From Fluviicola sp. (GTDB lineage Bacteria > Bacteroidota > Bacteroidia > Flavobacteriales_D > Crocinitomicaceae), in NCBI GenBank assembly GCA_002734065.2, contig NVXU02000025.1, positions 62,001 to 126,000 of the forward strand: a stretch of DNA of 64,000 nt, written 5' to 3'. Numbering within the stretch: the first letter of the stretch is position 1; every line of letters begins with the position of its first letter. The notes under the pieces were generated by a model. The model ran no database searches, was not told the DNA's origin, and worked only from the letters and a program-made list of their open reading frames with translations. The translations under genes and the position numbers were made by a program. This document shows, in pieces, positions 7,742 to 16,625 of the stretch.

Positions 7742-10507
7742 ATGAAATTTATTGTTTTATCTACTATTTTATTGTTTTCAATAAACGTAAATGCACAGTT
7801 CACACGATCATTTTATACATCGTCGTCTGCGAATACAAATCATTCAACCATTGTCACAAACGGAAATGTTGATAAATTTGTAAGCATTAAAGAGTCAACA
7901 ACTGACACCCTCGTTATCATAACTGGAATCATTGATGCTAAAGGAGAAACTTCTGACTACACAAAATTAGTTTATCCTTTACCTTCAAGTTTATACCATT
8001 CTCTGCTAGGAGCTGGGCTTGCTCCAAATGGAAATGTTGTTTTATCAATTCTGTACCAATCTTCTCCTTTCACAAAGCTAATTTGTATAGAAACAGATGG
8101 AACAACAATAAGTCAAGTAAATATAAATGCTGAAATATTCAATAGAGGATTTACAAGATCTGTTTTTTCTTCAGATAGTATTATTACTTATTTAGGGAAA
8201 TCAACGGGTGGCTTATATCGTATCTCAAAGCCACTAAATGATCTAAGTTTAAGTTATGAAGAATTAGTAGATACAGGTAACACTGTTAATGTCGTTATGA
8301 TTCAGTCTAAAAAGTTTGGAGAATTAATAATCGTGAACGACACCGAGTATTTTATTTATCGAACAAGTCTGGTTAAAAGAATTTCTGCTGGAAACTATCA
8401 AAGTAATGCTCTCAGTGTGATTCCAGTTTACCCATTTAATCTTACAATGAATGACAATAATGAATTGGTTGTTTTTTACGGAAATAATTACTTCGTTTTT
8501 GATCAAAATTTTAATCAAATCCAAACAGGAAACTTAGGGATTACACCTATTTCTAGTTCTGTTTGGGAGCTATTCTATGAGAACGGTTATGTTTTATATG
8601 GAATGAATTCTAGTAACTCTGGTAGAATGGTTTTTGATGATTCTTTTTCCTTAATTGACGAACTAGAGTTAAGCAACACTGTTCCTTTTGGTCATAAAAA
8701 AAGAAATGGAATGCATTATATATTCGGAAGAAAAATAGAACCCATACGTATCAATGTAAATTTAGACGGTTTATCTACTGCTCCAATATCAAATTCACTT
8801 TTTTTAATTAAGGAAGACACAACAAGACCTCAAGATTTCATTGAGTATAATAGAACTCTGATTCATAAAAAAATGAAGGCTCACGTAGGTCATCTAGGAA
8901 ATACTTTTTCAAAAGCCTCGCAAAGTTCAGTTACTGCAGGCTTATATTTTCAGAAGCCAGGAGTTGATATACCCATGATTTATTATTCAGCTACTAGTCT
9001 TTTAGGGAAGAACAATGTAGATAGTTTACTTGGATTTATTAACATAAATGACAACACTTATCCACCATCTCTTTTGCCCGGTCCAATAACAAATTCGATT
9101 GATTATTCACACGAGATAATGGATAAATACAATCGTGGTTATTTGGTGACAAGAACAATGATTGAAGACCACATCACAGCAATTGGAAACTCAACTCAAA
9201 ATTATAATATACCTTTTGCAATAGAATTTTGGCCTGCTCATGGAGATGTTTCTATTGGACAAAGTCAAAATTTAGCCCCTTATATAGACAGAAACTTAAA
9301 TGGTATTTATGACCCTGAAAATGGCGATTATCCAAAAATTATAGGTGACAGATGTCTTTTATACATATCTCATCAATCTGAGTCTTCAACAAATTCTGCT
9401 GTATATGAATTATTGCAATACATCTATACTTTTAACTGCGAGACGAGTAAGTTTTTAAAAAACACCATTTTCGTCCAAAGTGACTTTATTGGAAGAGGGG
9501 TTGACTTAGACTCTGTTTACTTAAGTTCCTTTTTGGATTTTGATATCGGTTCTCCTTATGATGATTATATTGGAACGAATGTAGATTTAGGTTTATCTTA
9601 TGGATACAATGGTGACCCTTATGATGAAAATTCTGCACCTTTTGGGTTTGGGTTTGGAGATACAATTCCTGCTGTTGGGGCAATGATTCTTTCAGGTGTA
9701 AAAGGCATAGCTGATGGTATTGACAATAATTTTGGTCCTTATCTAAACGAATCTACTAACGGTATTGGATTTGGAGATGCTATTAGTGACAATGAAAAAT
9801 TTGGTCTAACGTCTTCTCTTAACATTTCTTCTGCCATTGTAAATTTACCGACTAGTTTGTCAGGAGTCTACTTTATTTATCAAGGACTAGACACTCTTGG
9901 AAACGCTCAAACAAATGGGAATGGTGTAGAAATAAAACATTCTTATTATGGTCAAAGTGACCCCTTATTTTATTCTTCAGGAGGAGTGAATCATGGAAAT
10001 AACTTATCAGAATCTAATTCTTCAAACCAACCTGGAGACAGACGAATGCTTTCAAACTCTGGACCTGGAACTTTAAACATTGGTGATACACTTAGTATTA
10101 CTTCTGCTTACCTTGTAGGTTTAGACACTATCAACATTAGTAACAACGCTAGTGTTAATAGATTGTTTTCTTTAGCATCAGATTTAAAAATAGCTTTCGC
10201 AAACAACTCTTTGGGTTGTAACAACAGTTTTGACCCTTACATCTCTACCAATGAAGCATCTCTTAGTGAAAATGAAATAAACTATTTTAACCTATTTCCA
10301 AACCCAACAACAGGTAAAATTACAGTTAGCGGAACTATAGGTGAATCTTCAATTAAAGTATTGGACACAAAAGGGAGTATATTGTTTGAGAAGACTTTTA
10401 ATTCTGAAGTTCCAGAATTAGATTTATCACATCTAGAGAATGCAGTCTATTTCCTAATTGTTACAGATGAAAATAATTCTCAGGTTTTTAGAATTGTGAA
10501 ACGTTAA
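7742..10507 (+). CDS. Large secreted protein with T9SS type A sorting domain
   Basis: A 921-residue exported protein of unknown function. The ATG at 7742 is preferred to an in-frame ATG 27 codons upstream because it begins a clean signal peptide (MKFIVLSTILLFSINVNAQ) and follows a promoter box. The middle contains an acidic, possibly calcium-binding stretch (DRNLNGIYDPENGDYP) and glycine/aspartate-rich segments. The last 75 or so residues, from FNLFPNPTTGKITVSG to the basic terminus FRIVKR, form a type A C-terminal domain that directs export through the type IX system and surface attachment or release. No enzymatic motif was seen. Confidence 0.88.
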   Translation: MKFIVLSTILLFSINVNAQFTRSFYTSSSANTNHSTIVTNGNVDKFVSIKESTTDTLVIITGIIDAKGETSDYTKLVYPLPSSLYHSLLGAGLAPNGNVVLSILYQSSPFTKLICIETDGTTISQVNINAEIFNRGFTRSVFSSDSIITYLGKSTGGLYRISKPLNDLSLSYEELVDTGNTVNVVMIQSKKFGELIIVNDTEYFIYRTSLVKRISAGNYQSNALSVIPVYPFNLTMNDNNELVVFYGNNYFVFDQNFNQIQTGNLGITPISSSVWELFYENGYVLYGMNSSNSGRMVFDDSFSLIDELELSNTVPFGHKKRNGMHYIFGRKIEPIRINVNLDGLSTAPISNSLFLIKEDTTRPQDFIEYNRTLIHKKMKAHVGHLGNTFSKASQSSVTAGLYFQKPGVDIPMIYYSATSLLGKNNVDSLLGFININDNTYPPSLLPGPITNSIDYSHEIMDKYNRGYLVTRTMIEDHITAIGNSTQNYNIPFAIEFWPAHGDVSIGQSQNLAPYIDRNLNGIYDPENGDYPKIIGDRCLLYISHQSESSTNSAVYELLQYIYTFNCETSKFLKNTIFVQSDFIGRGVDLDSVYLSSFLDFDIGSPYDDYIGTNVDLGLSYGYNGDPYDENSAPFGFGFGDTIPAVGAMILSGVKGIADGIDNNFGPYLNESTNGIGFGDAISDNEKFGLTSSLNISSAIVNLPTSLSGVYFIYQGLDTLGNAQTNGNGVEIKHSYYGQSDPLFYSSGGVNHGNNLSESNSSNQPGDRRMLSNSGPGTLNIGDTLSITSAYLVGLDTINISNNASVNRLFSLASDLKIAFANNSLGCNNSFDPYISTNEASLSENEINYFNLFPNPTTGKITVSGTIGESSIKVLDTKGSILFEKTFNSEVPELDLSHLENAVYFLIVTDENNSQVFRIVKR

Positions 10508-10533
10508 CTTTTCTTGGTAAGTTAAAAACAATA

Positions 10534-11400
10534 TCATTCCTCAATCAACACTCCCATTTTTCCCATCTGATAATCGCGCATTGCTTCCATTATTTCTGTC
10601 TCTGTATTCATCACAAAAGGTCCGTGTTGCACAACATTCTCCTTTATCGGAACGCCGGCAAGAACTAGATATTCTGCGTCAGAATTAGCCGTTATTTCAA
10701 CTTTTGCTCCACTATTTTCAAATAGAACCAGTGATTCTGGGTCAACAACCCCATGACCAGCTACACGAATTTCTCCACTAATAATGTATATCATCAGATG
10801 ATACTTGTCGTCAATGGTCAGGTTTTGCTTGCCCTCTTTTTTGGCATTGTTCCAAAGAATTAGCAAGTCTGAATCGCCTTTCATGGCGCCAGAAATGTTA
10901 TTGTATTCTCCTGTGATTAATTTACTGCGCACCAATTTGTCTTCAGAGAAGAAAGTAGGTAAATTCTTTTCTGATACATGGTTATAATAAGGTGCTTCCT
11001 TTTTAGTGACAGCAGGGGAATTAATCCACAATTGAATAATTTTTGTTGAACCGGCAGCCTTTGCAATCGCATCTGACGGTCGTTCACTGTGCACAATCCC
11101 AGAACCAGAATTCATCCATTGAACCTCCCCTTTTTTGGCTACTTGGTTGTTCCCACGACTATCACGATGATGAATTTCTCCATCAATCACAAAAGTCACA
11201 GGACTAAACCCACTGTGTGGATGCGGCCCAATTCCTTGCTGAATAGCTGGTTTTCTGTCCGTGTATTTGAAACTCCCGTGATGCAAGAGCAAAAAAGGAT
11301 CAAAATTCGGCACATTATTGGTTGGAAGTGCTTGTTTAAGCGGAATTCCACCCATGTCTATGTCAAATGCGGGGATGATTCGTTCTACTTTTCGTAACAT
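10534..11400 (-). CDS. Pirin family protein
   Basis: A 288-residue bicupin of the pirin family. Some bacterial members have quercetin 2,3-dioxygenase activity and others bind metabolic enzymes. The metal ligands of the N-terminal cupin are all present: His60 and His62 in GPHPHSGF, and His104 and Glu106 in GIVHSERP. The C-terminal cupin (about residues 180-270) lacks an obvious metal site, as is usual. Nine bases separate it from the FMN reductase gene upstream on the same strand, and the two probably form one operon. The substrate cannot be predicted. Confidence 0.93.
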   Translation of the reverse strand: MLRKVERIIPAFDIDMGGIPLKQALPTNNVPNFDPFLLLHHGSFKYTDRKPAIQQGIGPHPHSGFSPVTFVIDGEIHHRDSRGNNQVAKKGEVQWMNSGSGIVHSERPSDAIAKAAGSTKIIQLWINSPAVTKKEAPYYNHVSEKNLPTFFSEDKLVRSKLITGEYNNISGAMKGDSDLLILWNNAKKEGKQNLTIDDKYHLMIYIISGEIRVAGHGVVDPESLVLFENSGAKVEITANSDAEYLVLAGVPIKENVVQHGPFVMNTETEIMEAMRDYQMGKMGVLIEE

Positions 11401-11409
11401 AATTAAAAT

Positions 11410-11940
11410 TTAAAGTGCGCTCTGAAATAACGCTATTTTTTCATTCAAAGTATTGTTCAACTCTTCGTCTTTGATGCCATTCTCTGAAAAATTATCATTG
11501 AAACTGGGCAAAGAAAAAGTGGCAATGACATTTGCTCCCAAGTGTGGAAAGGAACTTGCCGCAAAATTTAAAACGGTCTGTCCGCCTCTACCTCCAGGAG
11601 AAGTTGCCATCAATAACATGGGTTTTTCTCCCCACAATTTTGGGTTGATTCTTGACATCCAATCCATGGCGTTTTTAAATGCTGCAGAATACGAACCGTT
11701 GTGCTCTGCCAATGAAAGAACCACTCCGTCAGAGGATGTAACTGTATCAATTAGTCGTTGGGCATCTTTTGGAATTCCGTTTTCATTCTCAAAATCAATC
11801 CCATATAAAGGAAGATCAAAGTCGTTCAAGTCAAAAACAATTACTTCCGAATTTTCTATTTTGTTTGCGGTGTAAACAGCCAATCGTTTGTTGATTGATT
11901 TTTCACTGTTGCTTCCACCTAGTGCGATTATTTTTTTCAT
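11410..11940 (-). CDS. NAD(P)H-dependent FMN reductase family protein
   Basis: A 176-residue flavodoxin-like oxidoreductase. The N-terminal phosphate-binding loop GGSNSEKSINKRLA (residues 8-21) and the LSLAEHNGSYSAAFKNAMDW stretch, which contacts the flavin and dimer partner, identify the FMN_red family. A second flavin-contact loop SPGGRGGQ lies near residue 114. It probably reduces quinones, flavins or azo compounds in the cytosol. It is the first gene of a two-gene unit with the pirin, a pairing that suggests a redox or aromatic-compound stress response, though that is inference. Confidence 0.9.
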   Translation of the reverse strand: MKKIIALGGSNSEKSINKRLAVYTANKIENSEVIVFDLNDFDLPLYGIDFENENGIPKDAQRLIDTVTSSDGVVLSLAEHNGSYSAAFKNAMDWMSRINPKLWGEKPMLLMATSPGGRGGQTVLNFAASSFPHLGANVIATFSLPSFNDNFSENGIKDEELNNTLNEKIALFQSAL

Positions 11941-12244
11941 ACTGTAAAATTAAGATGTTTGTTGTCGTTAGACGTTAATCTAAATTAAGATGTATAAAAT
12001 TCAACAATTTATTCTTGTACAGAGCTGTCTGCCGATAGGTAGGGTCGAATACACTTCATCATTTCTCGGTTGAATGTTAAGTATTAAGTATTAAAAAAAA
12101 TGTAAAATATTGAATAATCAATATTAAATGTAAAAGTAAATGGCTCTCGTTTTCAAATTTCGTCTACAAACCGCTTCAGTCGAAAACTCGAAAACTCGAA
12201 AAGCGTAGCGAATCGAACAATCAAACAGCGAGGCACGAGCGCAT
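11941..12244. other. Intergenic stretch with short repeats, no gene seen
   Basis: About 300 bases between two same-strand transcription units, with no supported ORF. It holds a decayed copy of the CTGCCTGCCGATGGCAGG hairpin family at 12025-12042 (an intact copy is at 16624-16642). It also holds three tandem copies of TCGAAAAC at 12180-12202, followed by AGCGTAGCGAATCGAAC-like sequence. The middle is very AT-rich. A promoter for the FMN reductase gene must lie at its left end, but no exact TAnnTTTG box was found. Confidence 0.5.
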
Positions 12245-12811
12245 CTATTTAAACCTCATCCCTTTCACTTTGCTCAATGCTTCTGGTGTAATTCCAAGGT
12301 AGGAGGCAATCATTTTTTGGGGAACTCTCTGAATAACATCTGGATATGTTTTCATAAAATGTTCGTATCGTTCAATGGCACTTGCAGAAATCAGCATGAT
12401 GATTCTTTTTTGCATCACAGACATTCTCCGTAACATGCCTTCTGCTCGATCTGTATCATTAACCGAGGCCAGAGGTAAAAATAATTCGTAGAAATCTTTT
12501 TGGCTAACAACTTCGACTTCGGTGTTTTCTAAAGCATCGATAAATAATTCATTCGTATTATCCAAAGAGCCGTCTGCAATTAGCCAACCTTCTGGAGCAA
12601 ACATGAAGATGTGCTCTTTGCCTTTTTCGTCGATGATGTAACTTCTTAGCATCCCTTTTTTCACGAAATAAAGGTTAGAATTAATGTCGCCTTGTTTTTG
12701 CAGAAGTGTTCCTTTTTTTATTGAGAGAATTTGCACGCTCGCCGTTAATTCTGCCAGTTTTGGAGAATTATTTTTCGTTGCCTCGGTGAGAATTTCTGTA
12801 AACGACCGCAT
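12245..12811 (-). CDS. Crp/Fnr family transcriptional regulator
   Basis: A 188-residue regulator with an N-terminal cyclic-nucleotide-binding-like beta barrel (about residues 25-115, including LLQKQGDINSNLYFVKKGML). The C-terminal DNA-binding region ends in the winged helix-turn-helix sequence VPQKMIASYLGITPEALSKV. No cysteine cluster for an iron-sulfur centre is visible, so an FNR-type oxygen sensor is unlikely. The ligand is unknown. Its ATG overlaps the DinB-family stop (TAATG). It is the last gene of a probable LemA / M48 / DinB / Crp operon. Confidence 0.9.
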   Translation of the reverse strand: MRSFTEILTEATKNNSPKLAELTASVQILSIKKGTLLQKQGDINSNLYFVKKGMLRSYIIDEKGKEHIFMFAPEGWLIADGSLDNTNELFIDALENTEVEVVSQKDFYELFLPLASVNDTDRAEGMLRRMSVMQKRIIMLISASAIERYEHFMKTYPDVIQRVPQKMIASYLGITPEALSKVKGMRFK

Positions 12812-13278
12812 TAAACAAGTTTACTTATCGAAAGCATCACGCCAAAATGTAAAGCTTCGTGCACGTTGTTGAACTCAATAGCATCGTCAACACTATTTAA
12901 TTCGATGTTTAAACCTGTCATAAAGGGAGAATACGGCGTCTTGCTAATTTCGTTATAATCACTGGAGAGTCTTTTTGTAAGCTCTAATGATTTGATTTTT
13001 AGGCTGTTGAATTCATCCTCAGATACAACCTCCTTTCCCGTTGCTCCTTTTTTGAACAAGTGAATAATGCTTTTTTCGAGGTGGACTTCGTTGCCTGACA
13101 AGCCGTAAGTTAGCAACTGTTGCACAACGACTGCATGTCCAAAATTCCACAGCATAGAATTGGAAAATCCTTCTGGAATTTTAGTCAATTGCTCGTAAGA
13201 ATAGTTACTCATGAAGTCATGCATAAACTTCCGCGTGGAAATCAATGACTGTATGCTGAATTGAATATTTTCGCTCAT
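12811..13278 (-). CDS. DinB superfamily protein
   Basis: A 155-residue four-helix-bundle protein of the DinB/YfiT superfamily, often thiol- or metal-dependent transferases. The conserved helix ends are visible: a FGHAVVVQQLL motif near residue 47 supplies the first metal-ligand histidine, and HEALHFGVMLSI near the C-terminus supplies others. Many members are induced by stress, but the substrate here is unknown. It begins two bases after the M48 protease stop and overlaps the Crp/Fnr start by one base, so it is firmly in the operon. Confidence 0.82.
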   Translation of the reverse strand: MSENIQFSIQSLISTRKFMHDFMSNYSYEQLTKIPEGFSNSMLWNFGHAVVVQQLLTYGLSGNEVHLEKSIIHLFKKGATGKEVVSEDEFNSLKIKSLELTKRLSSDYNEISKTPYSPFMTGLNIELNSVDDAIEFNNVHEALHFGVMLSISKLV

Positions 13279-13280
13279 AA

Positions 13281-14204
13281 TTACAACCTTCTTTCTAAAA
13301 TTTCTATCCTTTTTTCAATCGGCGGATGCGTTGCAAAAAGGTTCTTTACGGATGATAGAAATCCTTTTTTCCGCCCACCATTTTCGATGAACATTTGTTT
13401 TACGTCTTCACTTTTGACTTCTACGTCTGAGTTTCCTGAAATTTTGCGCAATGCTGAAGCAAGAGCGTGCGAATTCTTCGTTAATTCTACAGCGCCGGCA
13501 TCCGCTAAATATTCTCGTTTTCTTGACAAGGCAAATCGGAATAGCATGGTTAATAAATAACCTAAAGCTGCTACCGCGATGGCGATAATCATAATTTTCG
13601 GGTCCATTTTGCTGTCTCTTCTCCTCCCTCCAAATAACATAGAACGGAACATAACTTGTATTAAAAAGCCAAAAATGCCGACAAAAATGATGGAAATAAT
13701 GAGTAAACGAACGTCTTTGTTACGAATATGCGTCAATTCATGTGCAATAACTCCTTCTAGTTCTTCATCGTTCAGTCGCTCGATAATTCCCGTTGTGAGT
13801 GTCACAGAAAAGGTTTTTTTATCTAATCCAGATGCAAAAGCATTAAGCCCTGGAGAGTTAATGATGTACAATTTGGGCATTGTCATTCCGACGGACATGC
13901 ATAAATTCTCCGTCATGTTGTATATTTTCAAGTTCTCTTTTCGAGAAAGAGGGTTGGACTTTGTTGTTCTTTTAATAATTGCAGAATGAGAGAAATAGGC
14001 AATCAAAAACCACACACCGACACCAACAAATACAAAAGGAATCACTTCTATAAACGAACGATTAACCAACTCCATATTTGGCTGGTAGCCAATAAAGAAA
14101 ACCAAGTAGGTTCCTCCTAGAATAATGGCAGGAAAGGAAAGCAACAGTAGAATTGACTTAAAGTTATTCTGCCGAATTTGCTTCTGTAATCCGATGAATT
14201 TCAT
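13281..14204 (-). CDS. M48 family membrane metalloprotease (HtpX-like)
   Basis: A 307-residue zinc protease of the inner membrane, probably acting in quality control of membrane proteins. Two hydrophobic segments near residues 18-40 and 53-72 precede the catalytic site HELTH (His155, Glu156, His159), and the third zinc ligand lies in the REYLADAGAVEL motif. Two further hydrophobic segments lie between these motifs. It follows lemA by 25 bases. LemA/M48 pairs are common in bacteria. Whether this is HtpX proper or a paralogue cannot be decided from sequence. Confidence 0.92.
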   Translation of the reverse strand: MKFIGLQKQIRQNNFKSILLLLSFPAIILGGTYLVFFIGYQPNMELVNRSFIEVIPFVFVGVGVWFLIAYFSHSAIIKRTTKSNPLSRKENLKIYNMTENLCMSVGMTMPKLYIINSPGLNAFASGLDKKTFSVTLTTGIIERLNDEELEGVIAHELTHIRNKDVRLLIISIIFVGIFGFLIQVMFRSMLFGGRRRDSKMDPKIMIIAIAVAALGYLLTMLFRFALSRKREYLADAGAVELTKNSHALASALRKISGNSDVEVKSEDVKQMFIENGGRKKGFLSSVKNLFATHPPIEKRIEILERRL

Positions 14205-14229
14205 AGACTAATGCGCTATTTAATGAACT

Positions 14230-14817
14230 CTAAAACTTAATCTCTGGAGCTTTGTCCATCTGAACGCGTTGTGCATCGCCCAAATCAAACATTGGTTGTG
14301 GTGTCATTTTTTTGATGTTCGCCACAATGTTTGTAGGAATTGATTCTATCGCAGTGTTCAATTCTTTGGTTGCAGAATTAAAGAAACGTCTTACGGCCGC
14401 CAATTTATTTTCCACATCAGAAATTTCACCTTGTAATTGCAAAAAGTTGGTGTTGGCTTTCAAGTCTGGGTATGCCTCGACTTGAATGTTGAAACCACTC
14501 ATTGCTGCTCCCAATTCATTGTTTGCTTCCACTTTTTCATTGATGGTTTTTGCTCCCATCGCACGTGTTCTTGCTGCTGTCACTTTTAACAGAACATCAC
14601 TTTCATGATCCATGTATCCTTTTACAGTCGCAATTAACTGTGGAATTAAATCGTAACGTTGTTTTAATTGCACATCAATGTCTGCAAATGCATTTTCACG
14701 GTTGTTTTTTAATGCAACTAATTTATTGTTCGCAGAAATGTACCATAATATTACCACTGCCCCAATTCCTAATAAAACCCATAATCCTGTCATAACAATT
14801 CTTTTAAATTTTGACAT
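14230..14817 (-). CDS. lemA: LemA family protein
   Basis: A 195-residue membrane-anchored protein with one N-terminal transmembrane helix and a long helical-bundle domain facing the periplasm. The family pattern NNKLVALKNNRENAFADIDV, then LKQRYDLIPQLIATVKGYMDHE, is unmistakable. An upstream in-frame ATG at 14952 would add 45 residues that run into the promoter region of the divergent sigma factor, so the ATG at 14817 (MSKFKRIVMTG) is chosen. The function of LemA is poorly defined. Its pairing with an M48 protease suggests an envelope role. Confidence 0.92.
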   Translation of the reverse strand: MSKFKRIVMTGLWVLLGIGAVVILWYISANNKLVALKNNRENAFADIDVQLKQRYDLIPQLIATVKGYMDHESDVLLKVTAARTRAMGAKTINEKVEANNELGAAMSGFNIQVEAYPDLKANTNFLQLQGEISDVENKLAAVRRFFNSATKELNTAIESIPTNIVANIKKMTPQPMFDLGDAQRVQMDKAPEIKF

Positions 14818-14888
14818 AAAGATATAAAATTTAGTGAGAAGTGTAACTTTTCTGTAACTTGTTGGTCTTACTATTGAAAGAAACCTGA

Positions 14889-15371
14889 ATGACTCAAAAA
14901 GAGTACAATACTGCAGTGGATGATTTTTCGGATAATATTTTCCGATTCGCATTGAAGCACCTTAGAAATGAGATGTCTGCAAAAGATATTGTGCAAGAAA
15001 CATTTGCAAAAGTTTGGGAGAAGCATGAAAGTGTGAATTATGCAAAAGTGAAGTCGTATTTATTTACGACGGCTTACCATGCAATTGTTGATTGGGCAAA
15101 GAAAGAAAAACGGTCTGGCGACATTGAACAAACGGAAGAAAGAGGAGCAACGCAGAGTATGAATTTTGAAGTTCAAGAGGTTCTAACCGAAGCTTTGGCG
15201 AAATTATCGGAGATTCAGAAATCAGTGGTGCTTTTAAGAGATTATGAAGGATATAATTACGCAGAAATTGCTGAAATAACGAAATTGAGTGAATCACAAG
15301 TGAAGGTGTATATTTTTAGAGCGAGAAAGACGTTGAAAGAGTATATAAAGAGGTTGGATTTGGTGGTTTGA
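14889..15371 (+). CDS. RNA polymerase sigma factor, ECF type
   Basis: A 160-residue sigma-70 family factor with only regions 2 and 4. Region 2 (about residues 12-75) contains DIVQETFAKVWEKH for core binding. Region 4 (about residues 100-153) contains the YEGYNYAEIAEITKLSESQV helix-turn-helix for -35 recognition. A near-consensus promoter box (TAACTTTT, 14844-14851) precedes it. It is followed by a membrane protein that is probably its anti-sigma factor, separated by a 7-bp tandem repeat. The regulon is unknown, but envelope stress is the usual theme. Confidence 0.93.
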   Translation: MTQKEYNTAVDDFSDNIFRFALKHLRNEMSAKDIVQETFAKVWEKHESVNYAKVKSYLFTTAYHAIVDWAKKEKRSGDIEQTEERGATQSMNFEVQEVLTEALAKLSEIQKSVVLLRDYEGYNYAEIAEITKLSESQVKVYIFRARKTLKEYIKRLDLVV

Positions 15372-15410
15372 GTGATGAGTGTACCTCGGCTAACGCTCGG
15401 CAACCAGTGA
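15371..15410 (+). repeat. 40-bp dispersed repeat, copy A
   Basis: This 40-base stretch begins at the sigma factor's last base and is 36/40 identical to 29936-29975. Both begin AGTGATGAGTGTAC, continue through a TCGGCT.ACGCTC.G segment and end AACCAGTGA. Here it runs directly into the tandem GTGATGA array. It looks like a decayed non-coding interspersed element. Confidence 0.75.
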
Positions 15411-15455
15411 TGAGTGATGAGTGATGAGTGATGAGTGATGAGTGATGAGTGATGA
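15407..15455 (+). repeat. Seven tandem copies of GTGATGA
   Basis: Seven perfect copies of the heptamer GTGATGA (49 bp) lie between an ECF sigma factor and its putative anti-sigma factor, followed by a partial unit. Each copy contains an ATGA start-stop overlap. Because 7 and 3 are coprime, every reading frame cycles through the same seven codons, including two TGA stops. Such a perfect short tandem array is expected to vary in copy number by slipped-strand mispairing. Confidence 0.9.
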
Positions 15456-15482
15456 GTTTAAATAAAAAAAGATTAGAATAAA

Positions 15483-16550
15483 ATGGGAAAAATAAGTGTT
15501 TTTAATTACGAAGCTTACTACCTTGATTTCCTTGAGGGGAATTTAAACGGGGAAGACACGGCCTTGTTTTTAGAATTCTTAGAAGCGAATCCAGATTTAA
15601 AAATGGACAACGATGTTTTGCCATCTTATTCTGAAGAAAGCATTATTCTCGACAGTGAAACCAAAGAAAAATTGAAGCATCACACGGAGGATGAAGTAAT
15701 CGTTTCGACCAATATTGAACACTTTTTAATTGCACAAGCCGAAGGCATTCTTTCTGAAGAAAAAACAGAAGAAGTGGATAAGTATGTTGCTAAAAATAAT
15801 GGATTAACAAAAGAAAAAGCGGTCTTTAATGCTGTTTACTTTAAAGCCGACACAAGCATCGTTTTTGCAGACAAACAATCGTTGCGAAGAAGAAAAATAA
15901 TCTTTGCTCCGTCCTGGAGGCTAATGCCATACTATGCTGCAGCCGCCAGTGTGATTCTTATATTGTTGGTCTGGTATTCTAATACAGATATAGAGATAAC
16001 TCAAAAACAGTACTTCACAGAAGATAATAAAAAGACAATTCCGGGCAACAAGGAGGAGCCTTTTTCGTTGGAGGATAATGTCGCCAAAAATGAAACGCAA
16101 GTTGAGGGAAATCGACATGACTACATCTCGACTCCGCTCGATGAGCAACTCGATAACAGTTTAACAATTGCTAATCATTCTCCAATAGATGATAGGGACA
16201 AAAAACAAAACAATAATTCCTCTAACGTTGCTGAGAATACAGAAAAAGAACCGATTAAGAAAAGAGAATATAAAAAGAAGTCCGGTGTTAATTCTTTAGA
16301 GAATTTTGAATTGCAACCAACCGTTGGTGAACAAACAATGGCGACAATTGAACCTAAAAACGAGCAAAACAACGATTATGCATCTGTACATTTCGGTGAT
16401 GTTCAAAATCCGATAGAACAGATTACGAGTTTCATTGCGAAAAAGACAAAAACAACGGTCGATTATAGAAGACAAAAGAAAACAAAGACAAAACCAAGTA
16501 GCATTTTTGTAAAAATCGGCAAGTTTGAATTTTCGAGAAAAAAACATTGA
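15483..16550 (+). CDS. Probable membrane anti-sigma factor
   Basis: A 355-residue single-pass membrane protein directly downstream of the ECF sigma factor. The N-terminal YEAYYLDFLEGNLNGEDTAL stretch resembles the N-terminal zinc-finger-like region found in Bacteroidota anti-sigma proteins, although the Cys/His zinc ligands are absent. One transmembrane helix lies at about residues 145-163 (YYAAAASVILILLVWY). The C-terminal half is low-complexity, rich in Asn, Lys and Glu, and would be periplasmic, ending in a basic tail. Assignment as an anti-sigma factor rests on position and topology. No enzymatic motif was seen. Confidence 0.7.
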   Translation: MGKISVFNYEAYYLDFLEGNLNGEDTALFLEFLEANPDLKMDNDVLPSYSEESIILDSETKEKLKHHTEDEVIVSTNIEHFLIAQAEGILSEEKTEEVDKYVAKNNGLTKEKAVFNAVYFKADTSIVFADKQSLRRRKIIFAPSWRLMPYYAAAASVILILLVWYSNTDIEITQKQYFTEDNKKTIPGNKEEPFSLEDNVAKNETQVEGNRHDYISTPLDEQLDNSLTIANHSPIDDRDKKQNNNSSNVAENTEKEPIKKREYKKKSGVNSLENFELQPTVGEQTMATIEPKNEQNNDYASVHFGDVQNPIEQITSFIAKKTKTTVDYRRQKKTKTKPSSIFVKIGKFEFSRKKH

Positions 16551-16625
16551 TAATGAGTGATGAGTGAGAAACGATGAGTGTGGAGTGTCAACTCGTCTAA
16601 AATGACGATAGTCCGTTTCTAAACT

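Noticed and set aside
10504-10525. Terminator TTAACTT/AAGTTAA between convergent genes
   Set aside because: The stem is only 7 A-T-rich pairs and is not followed by a T-run on either strand.
11453-11875. 140-residue plus-strand ORF
   Set aside because: It lies wholly antisense to the FMN reductase gene, and no family pattern or signal is seen.
13579-13989. 136-residue plus-strand ORF
   Set aside because: It is antisense to the M48 protease. Its hydrophobic look derives from the complement of transmembrane codons.
14818-14952. 45-residue N-terminal extension of LemA
   Set aside because: It overlaps the promoter region and first codons of the divergent sigma factor and does not look like a membrane leader.
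15407-15455. CRISPR-like tandem repeats
   Set aside because: The seven heptamers are contiguous with no spacers, and no cas gene is present in the window.
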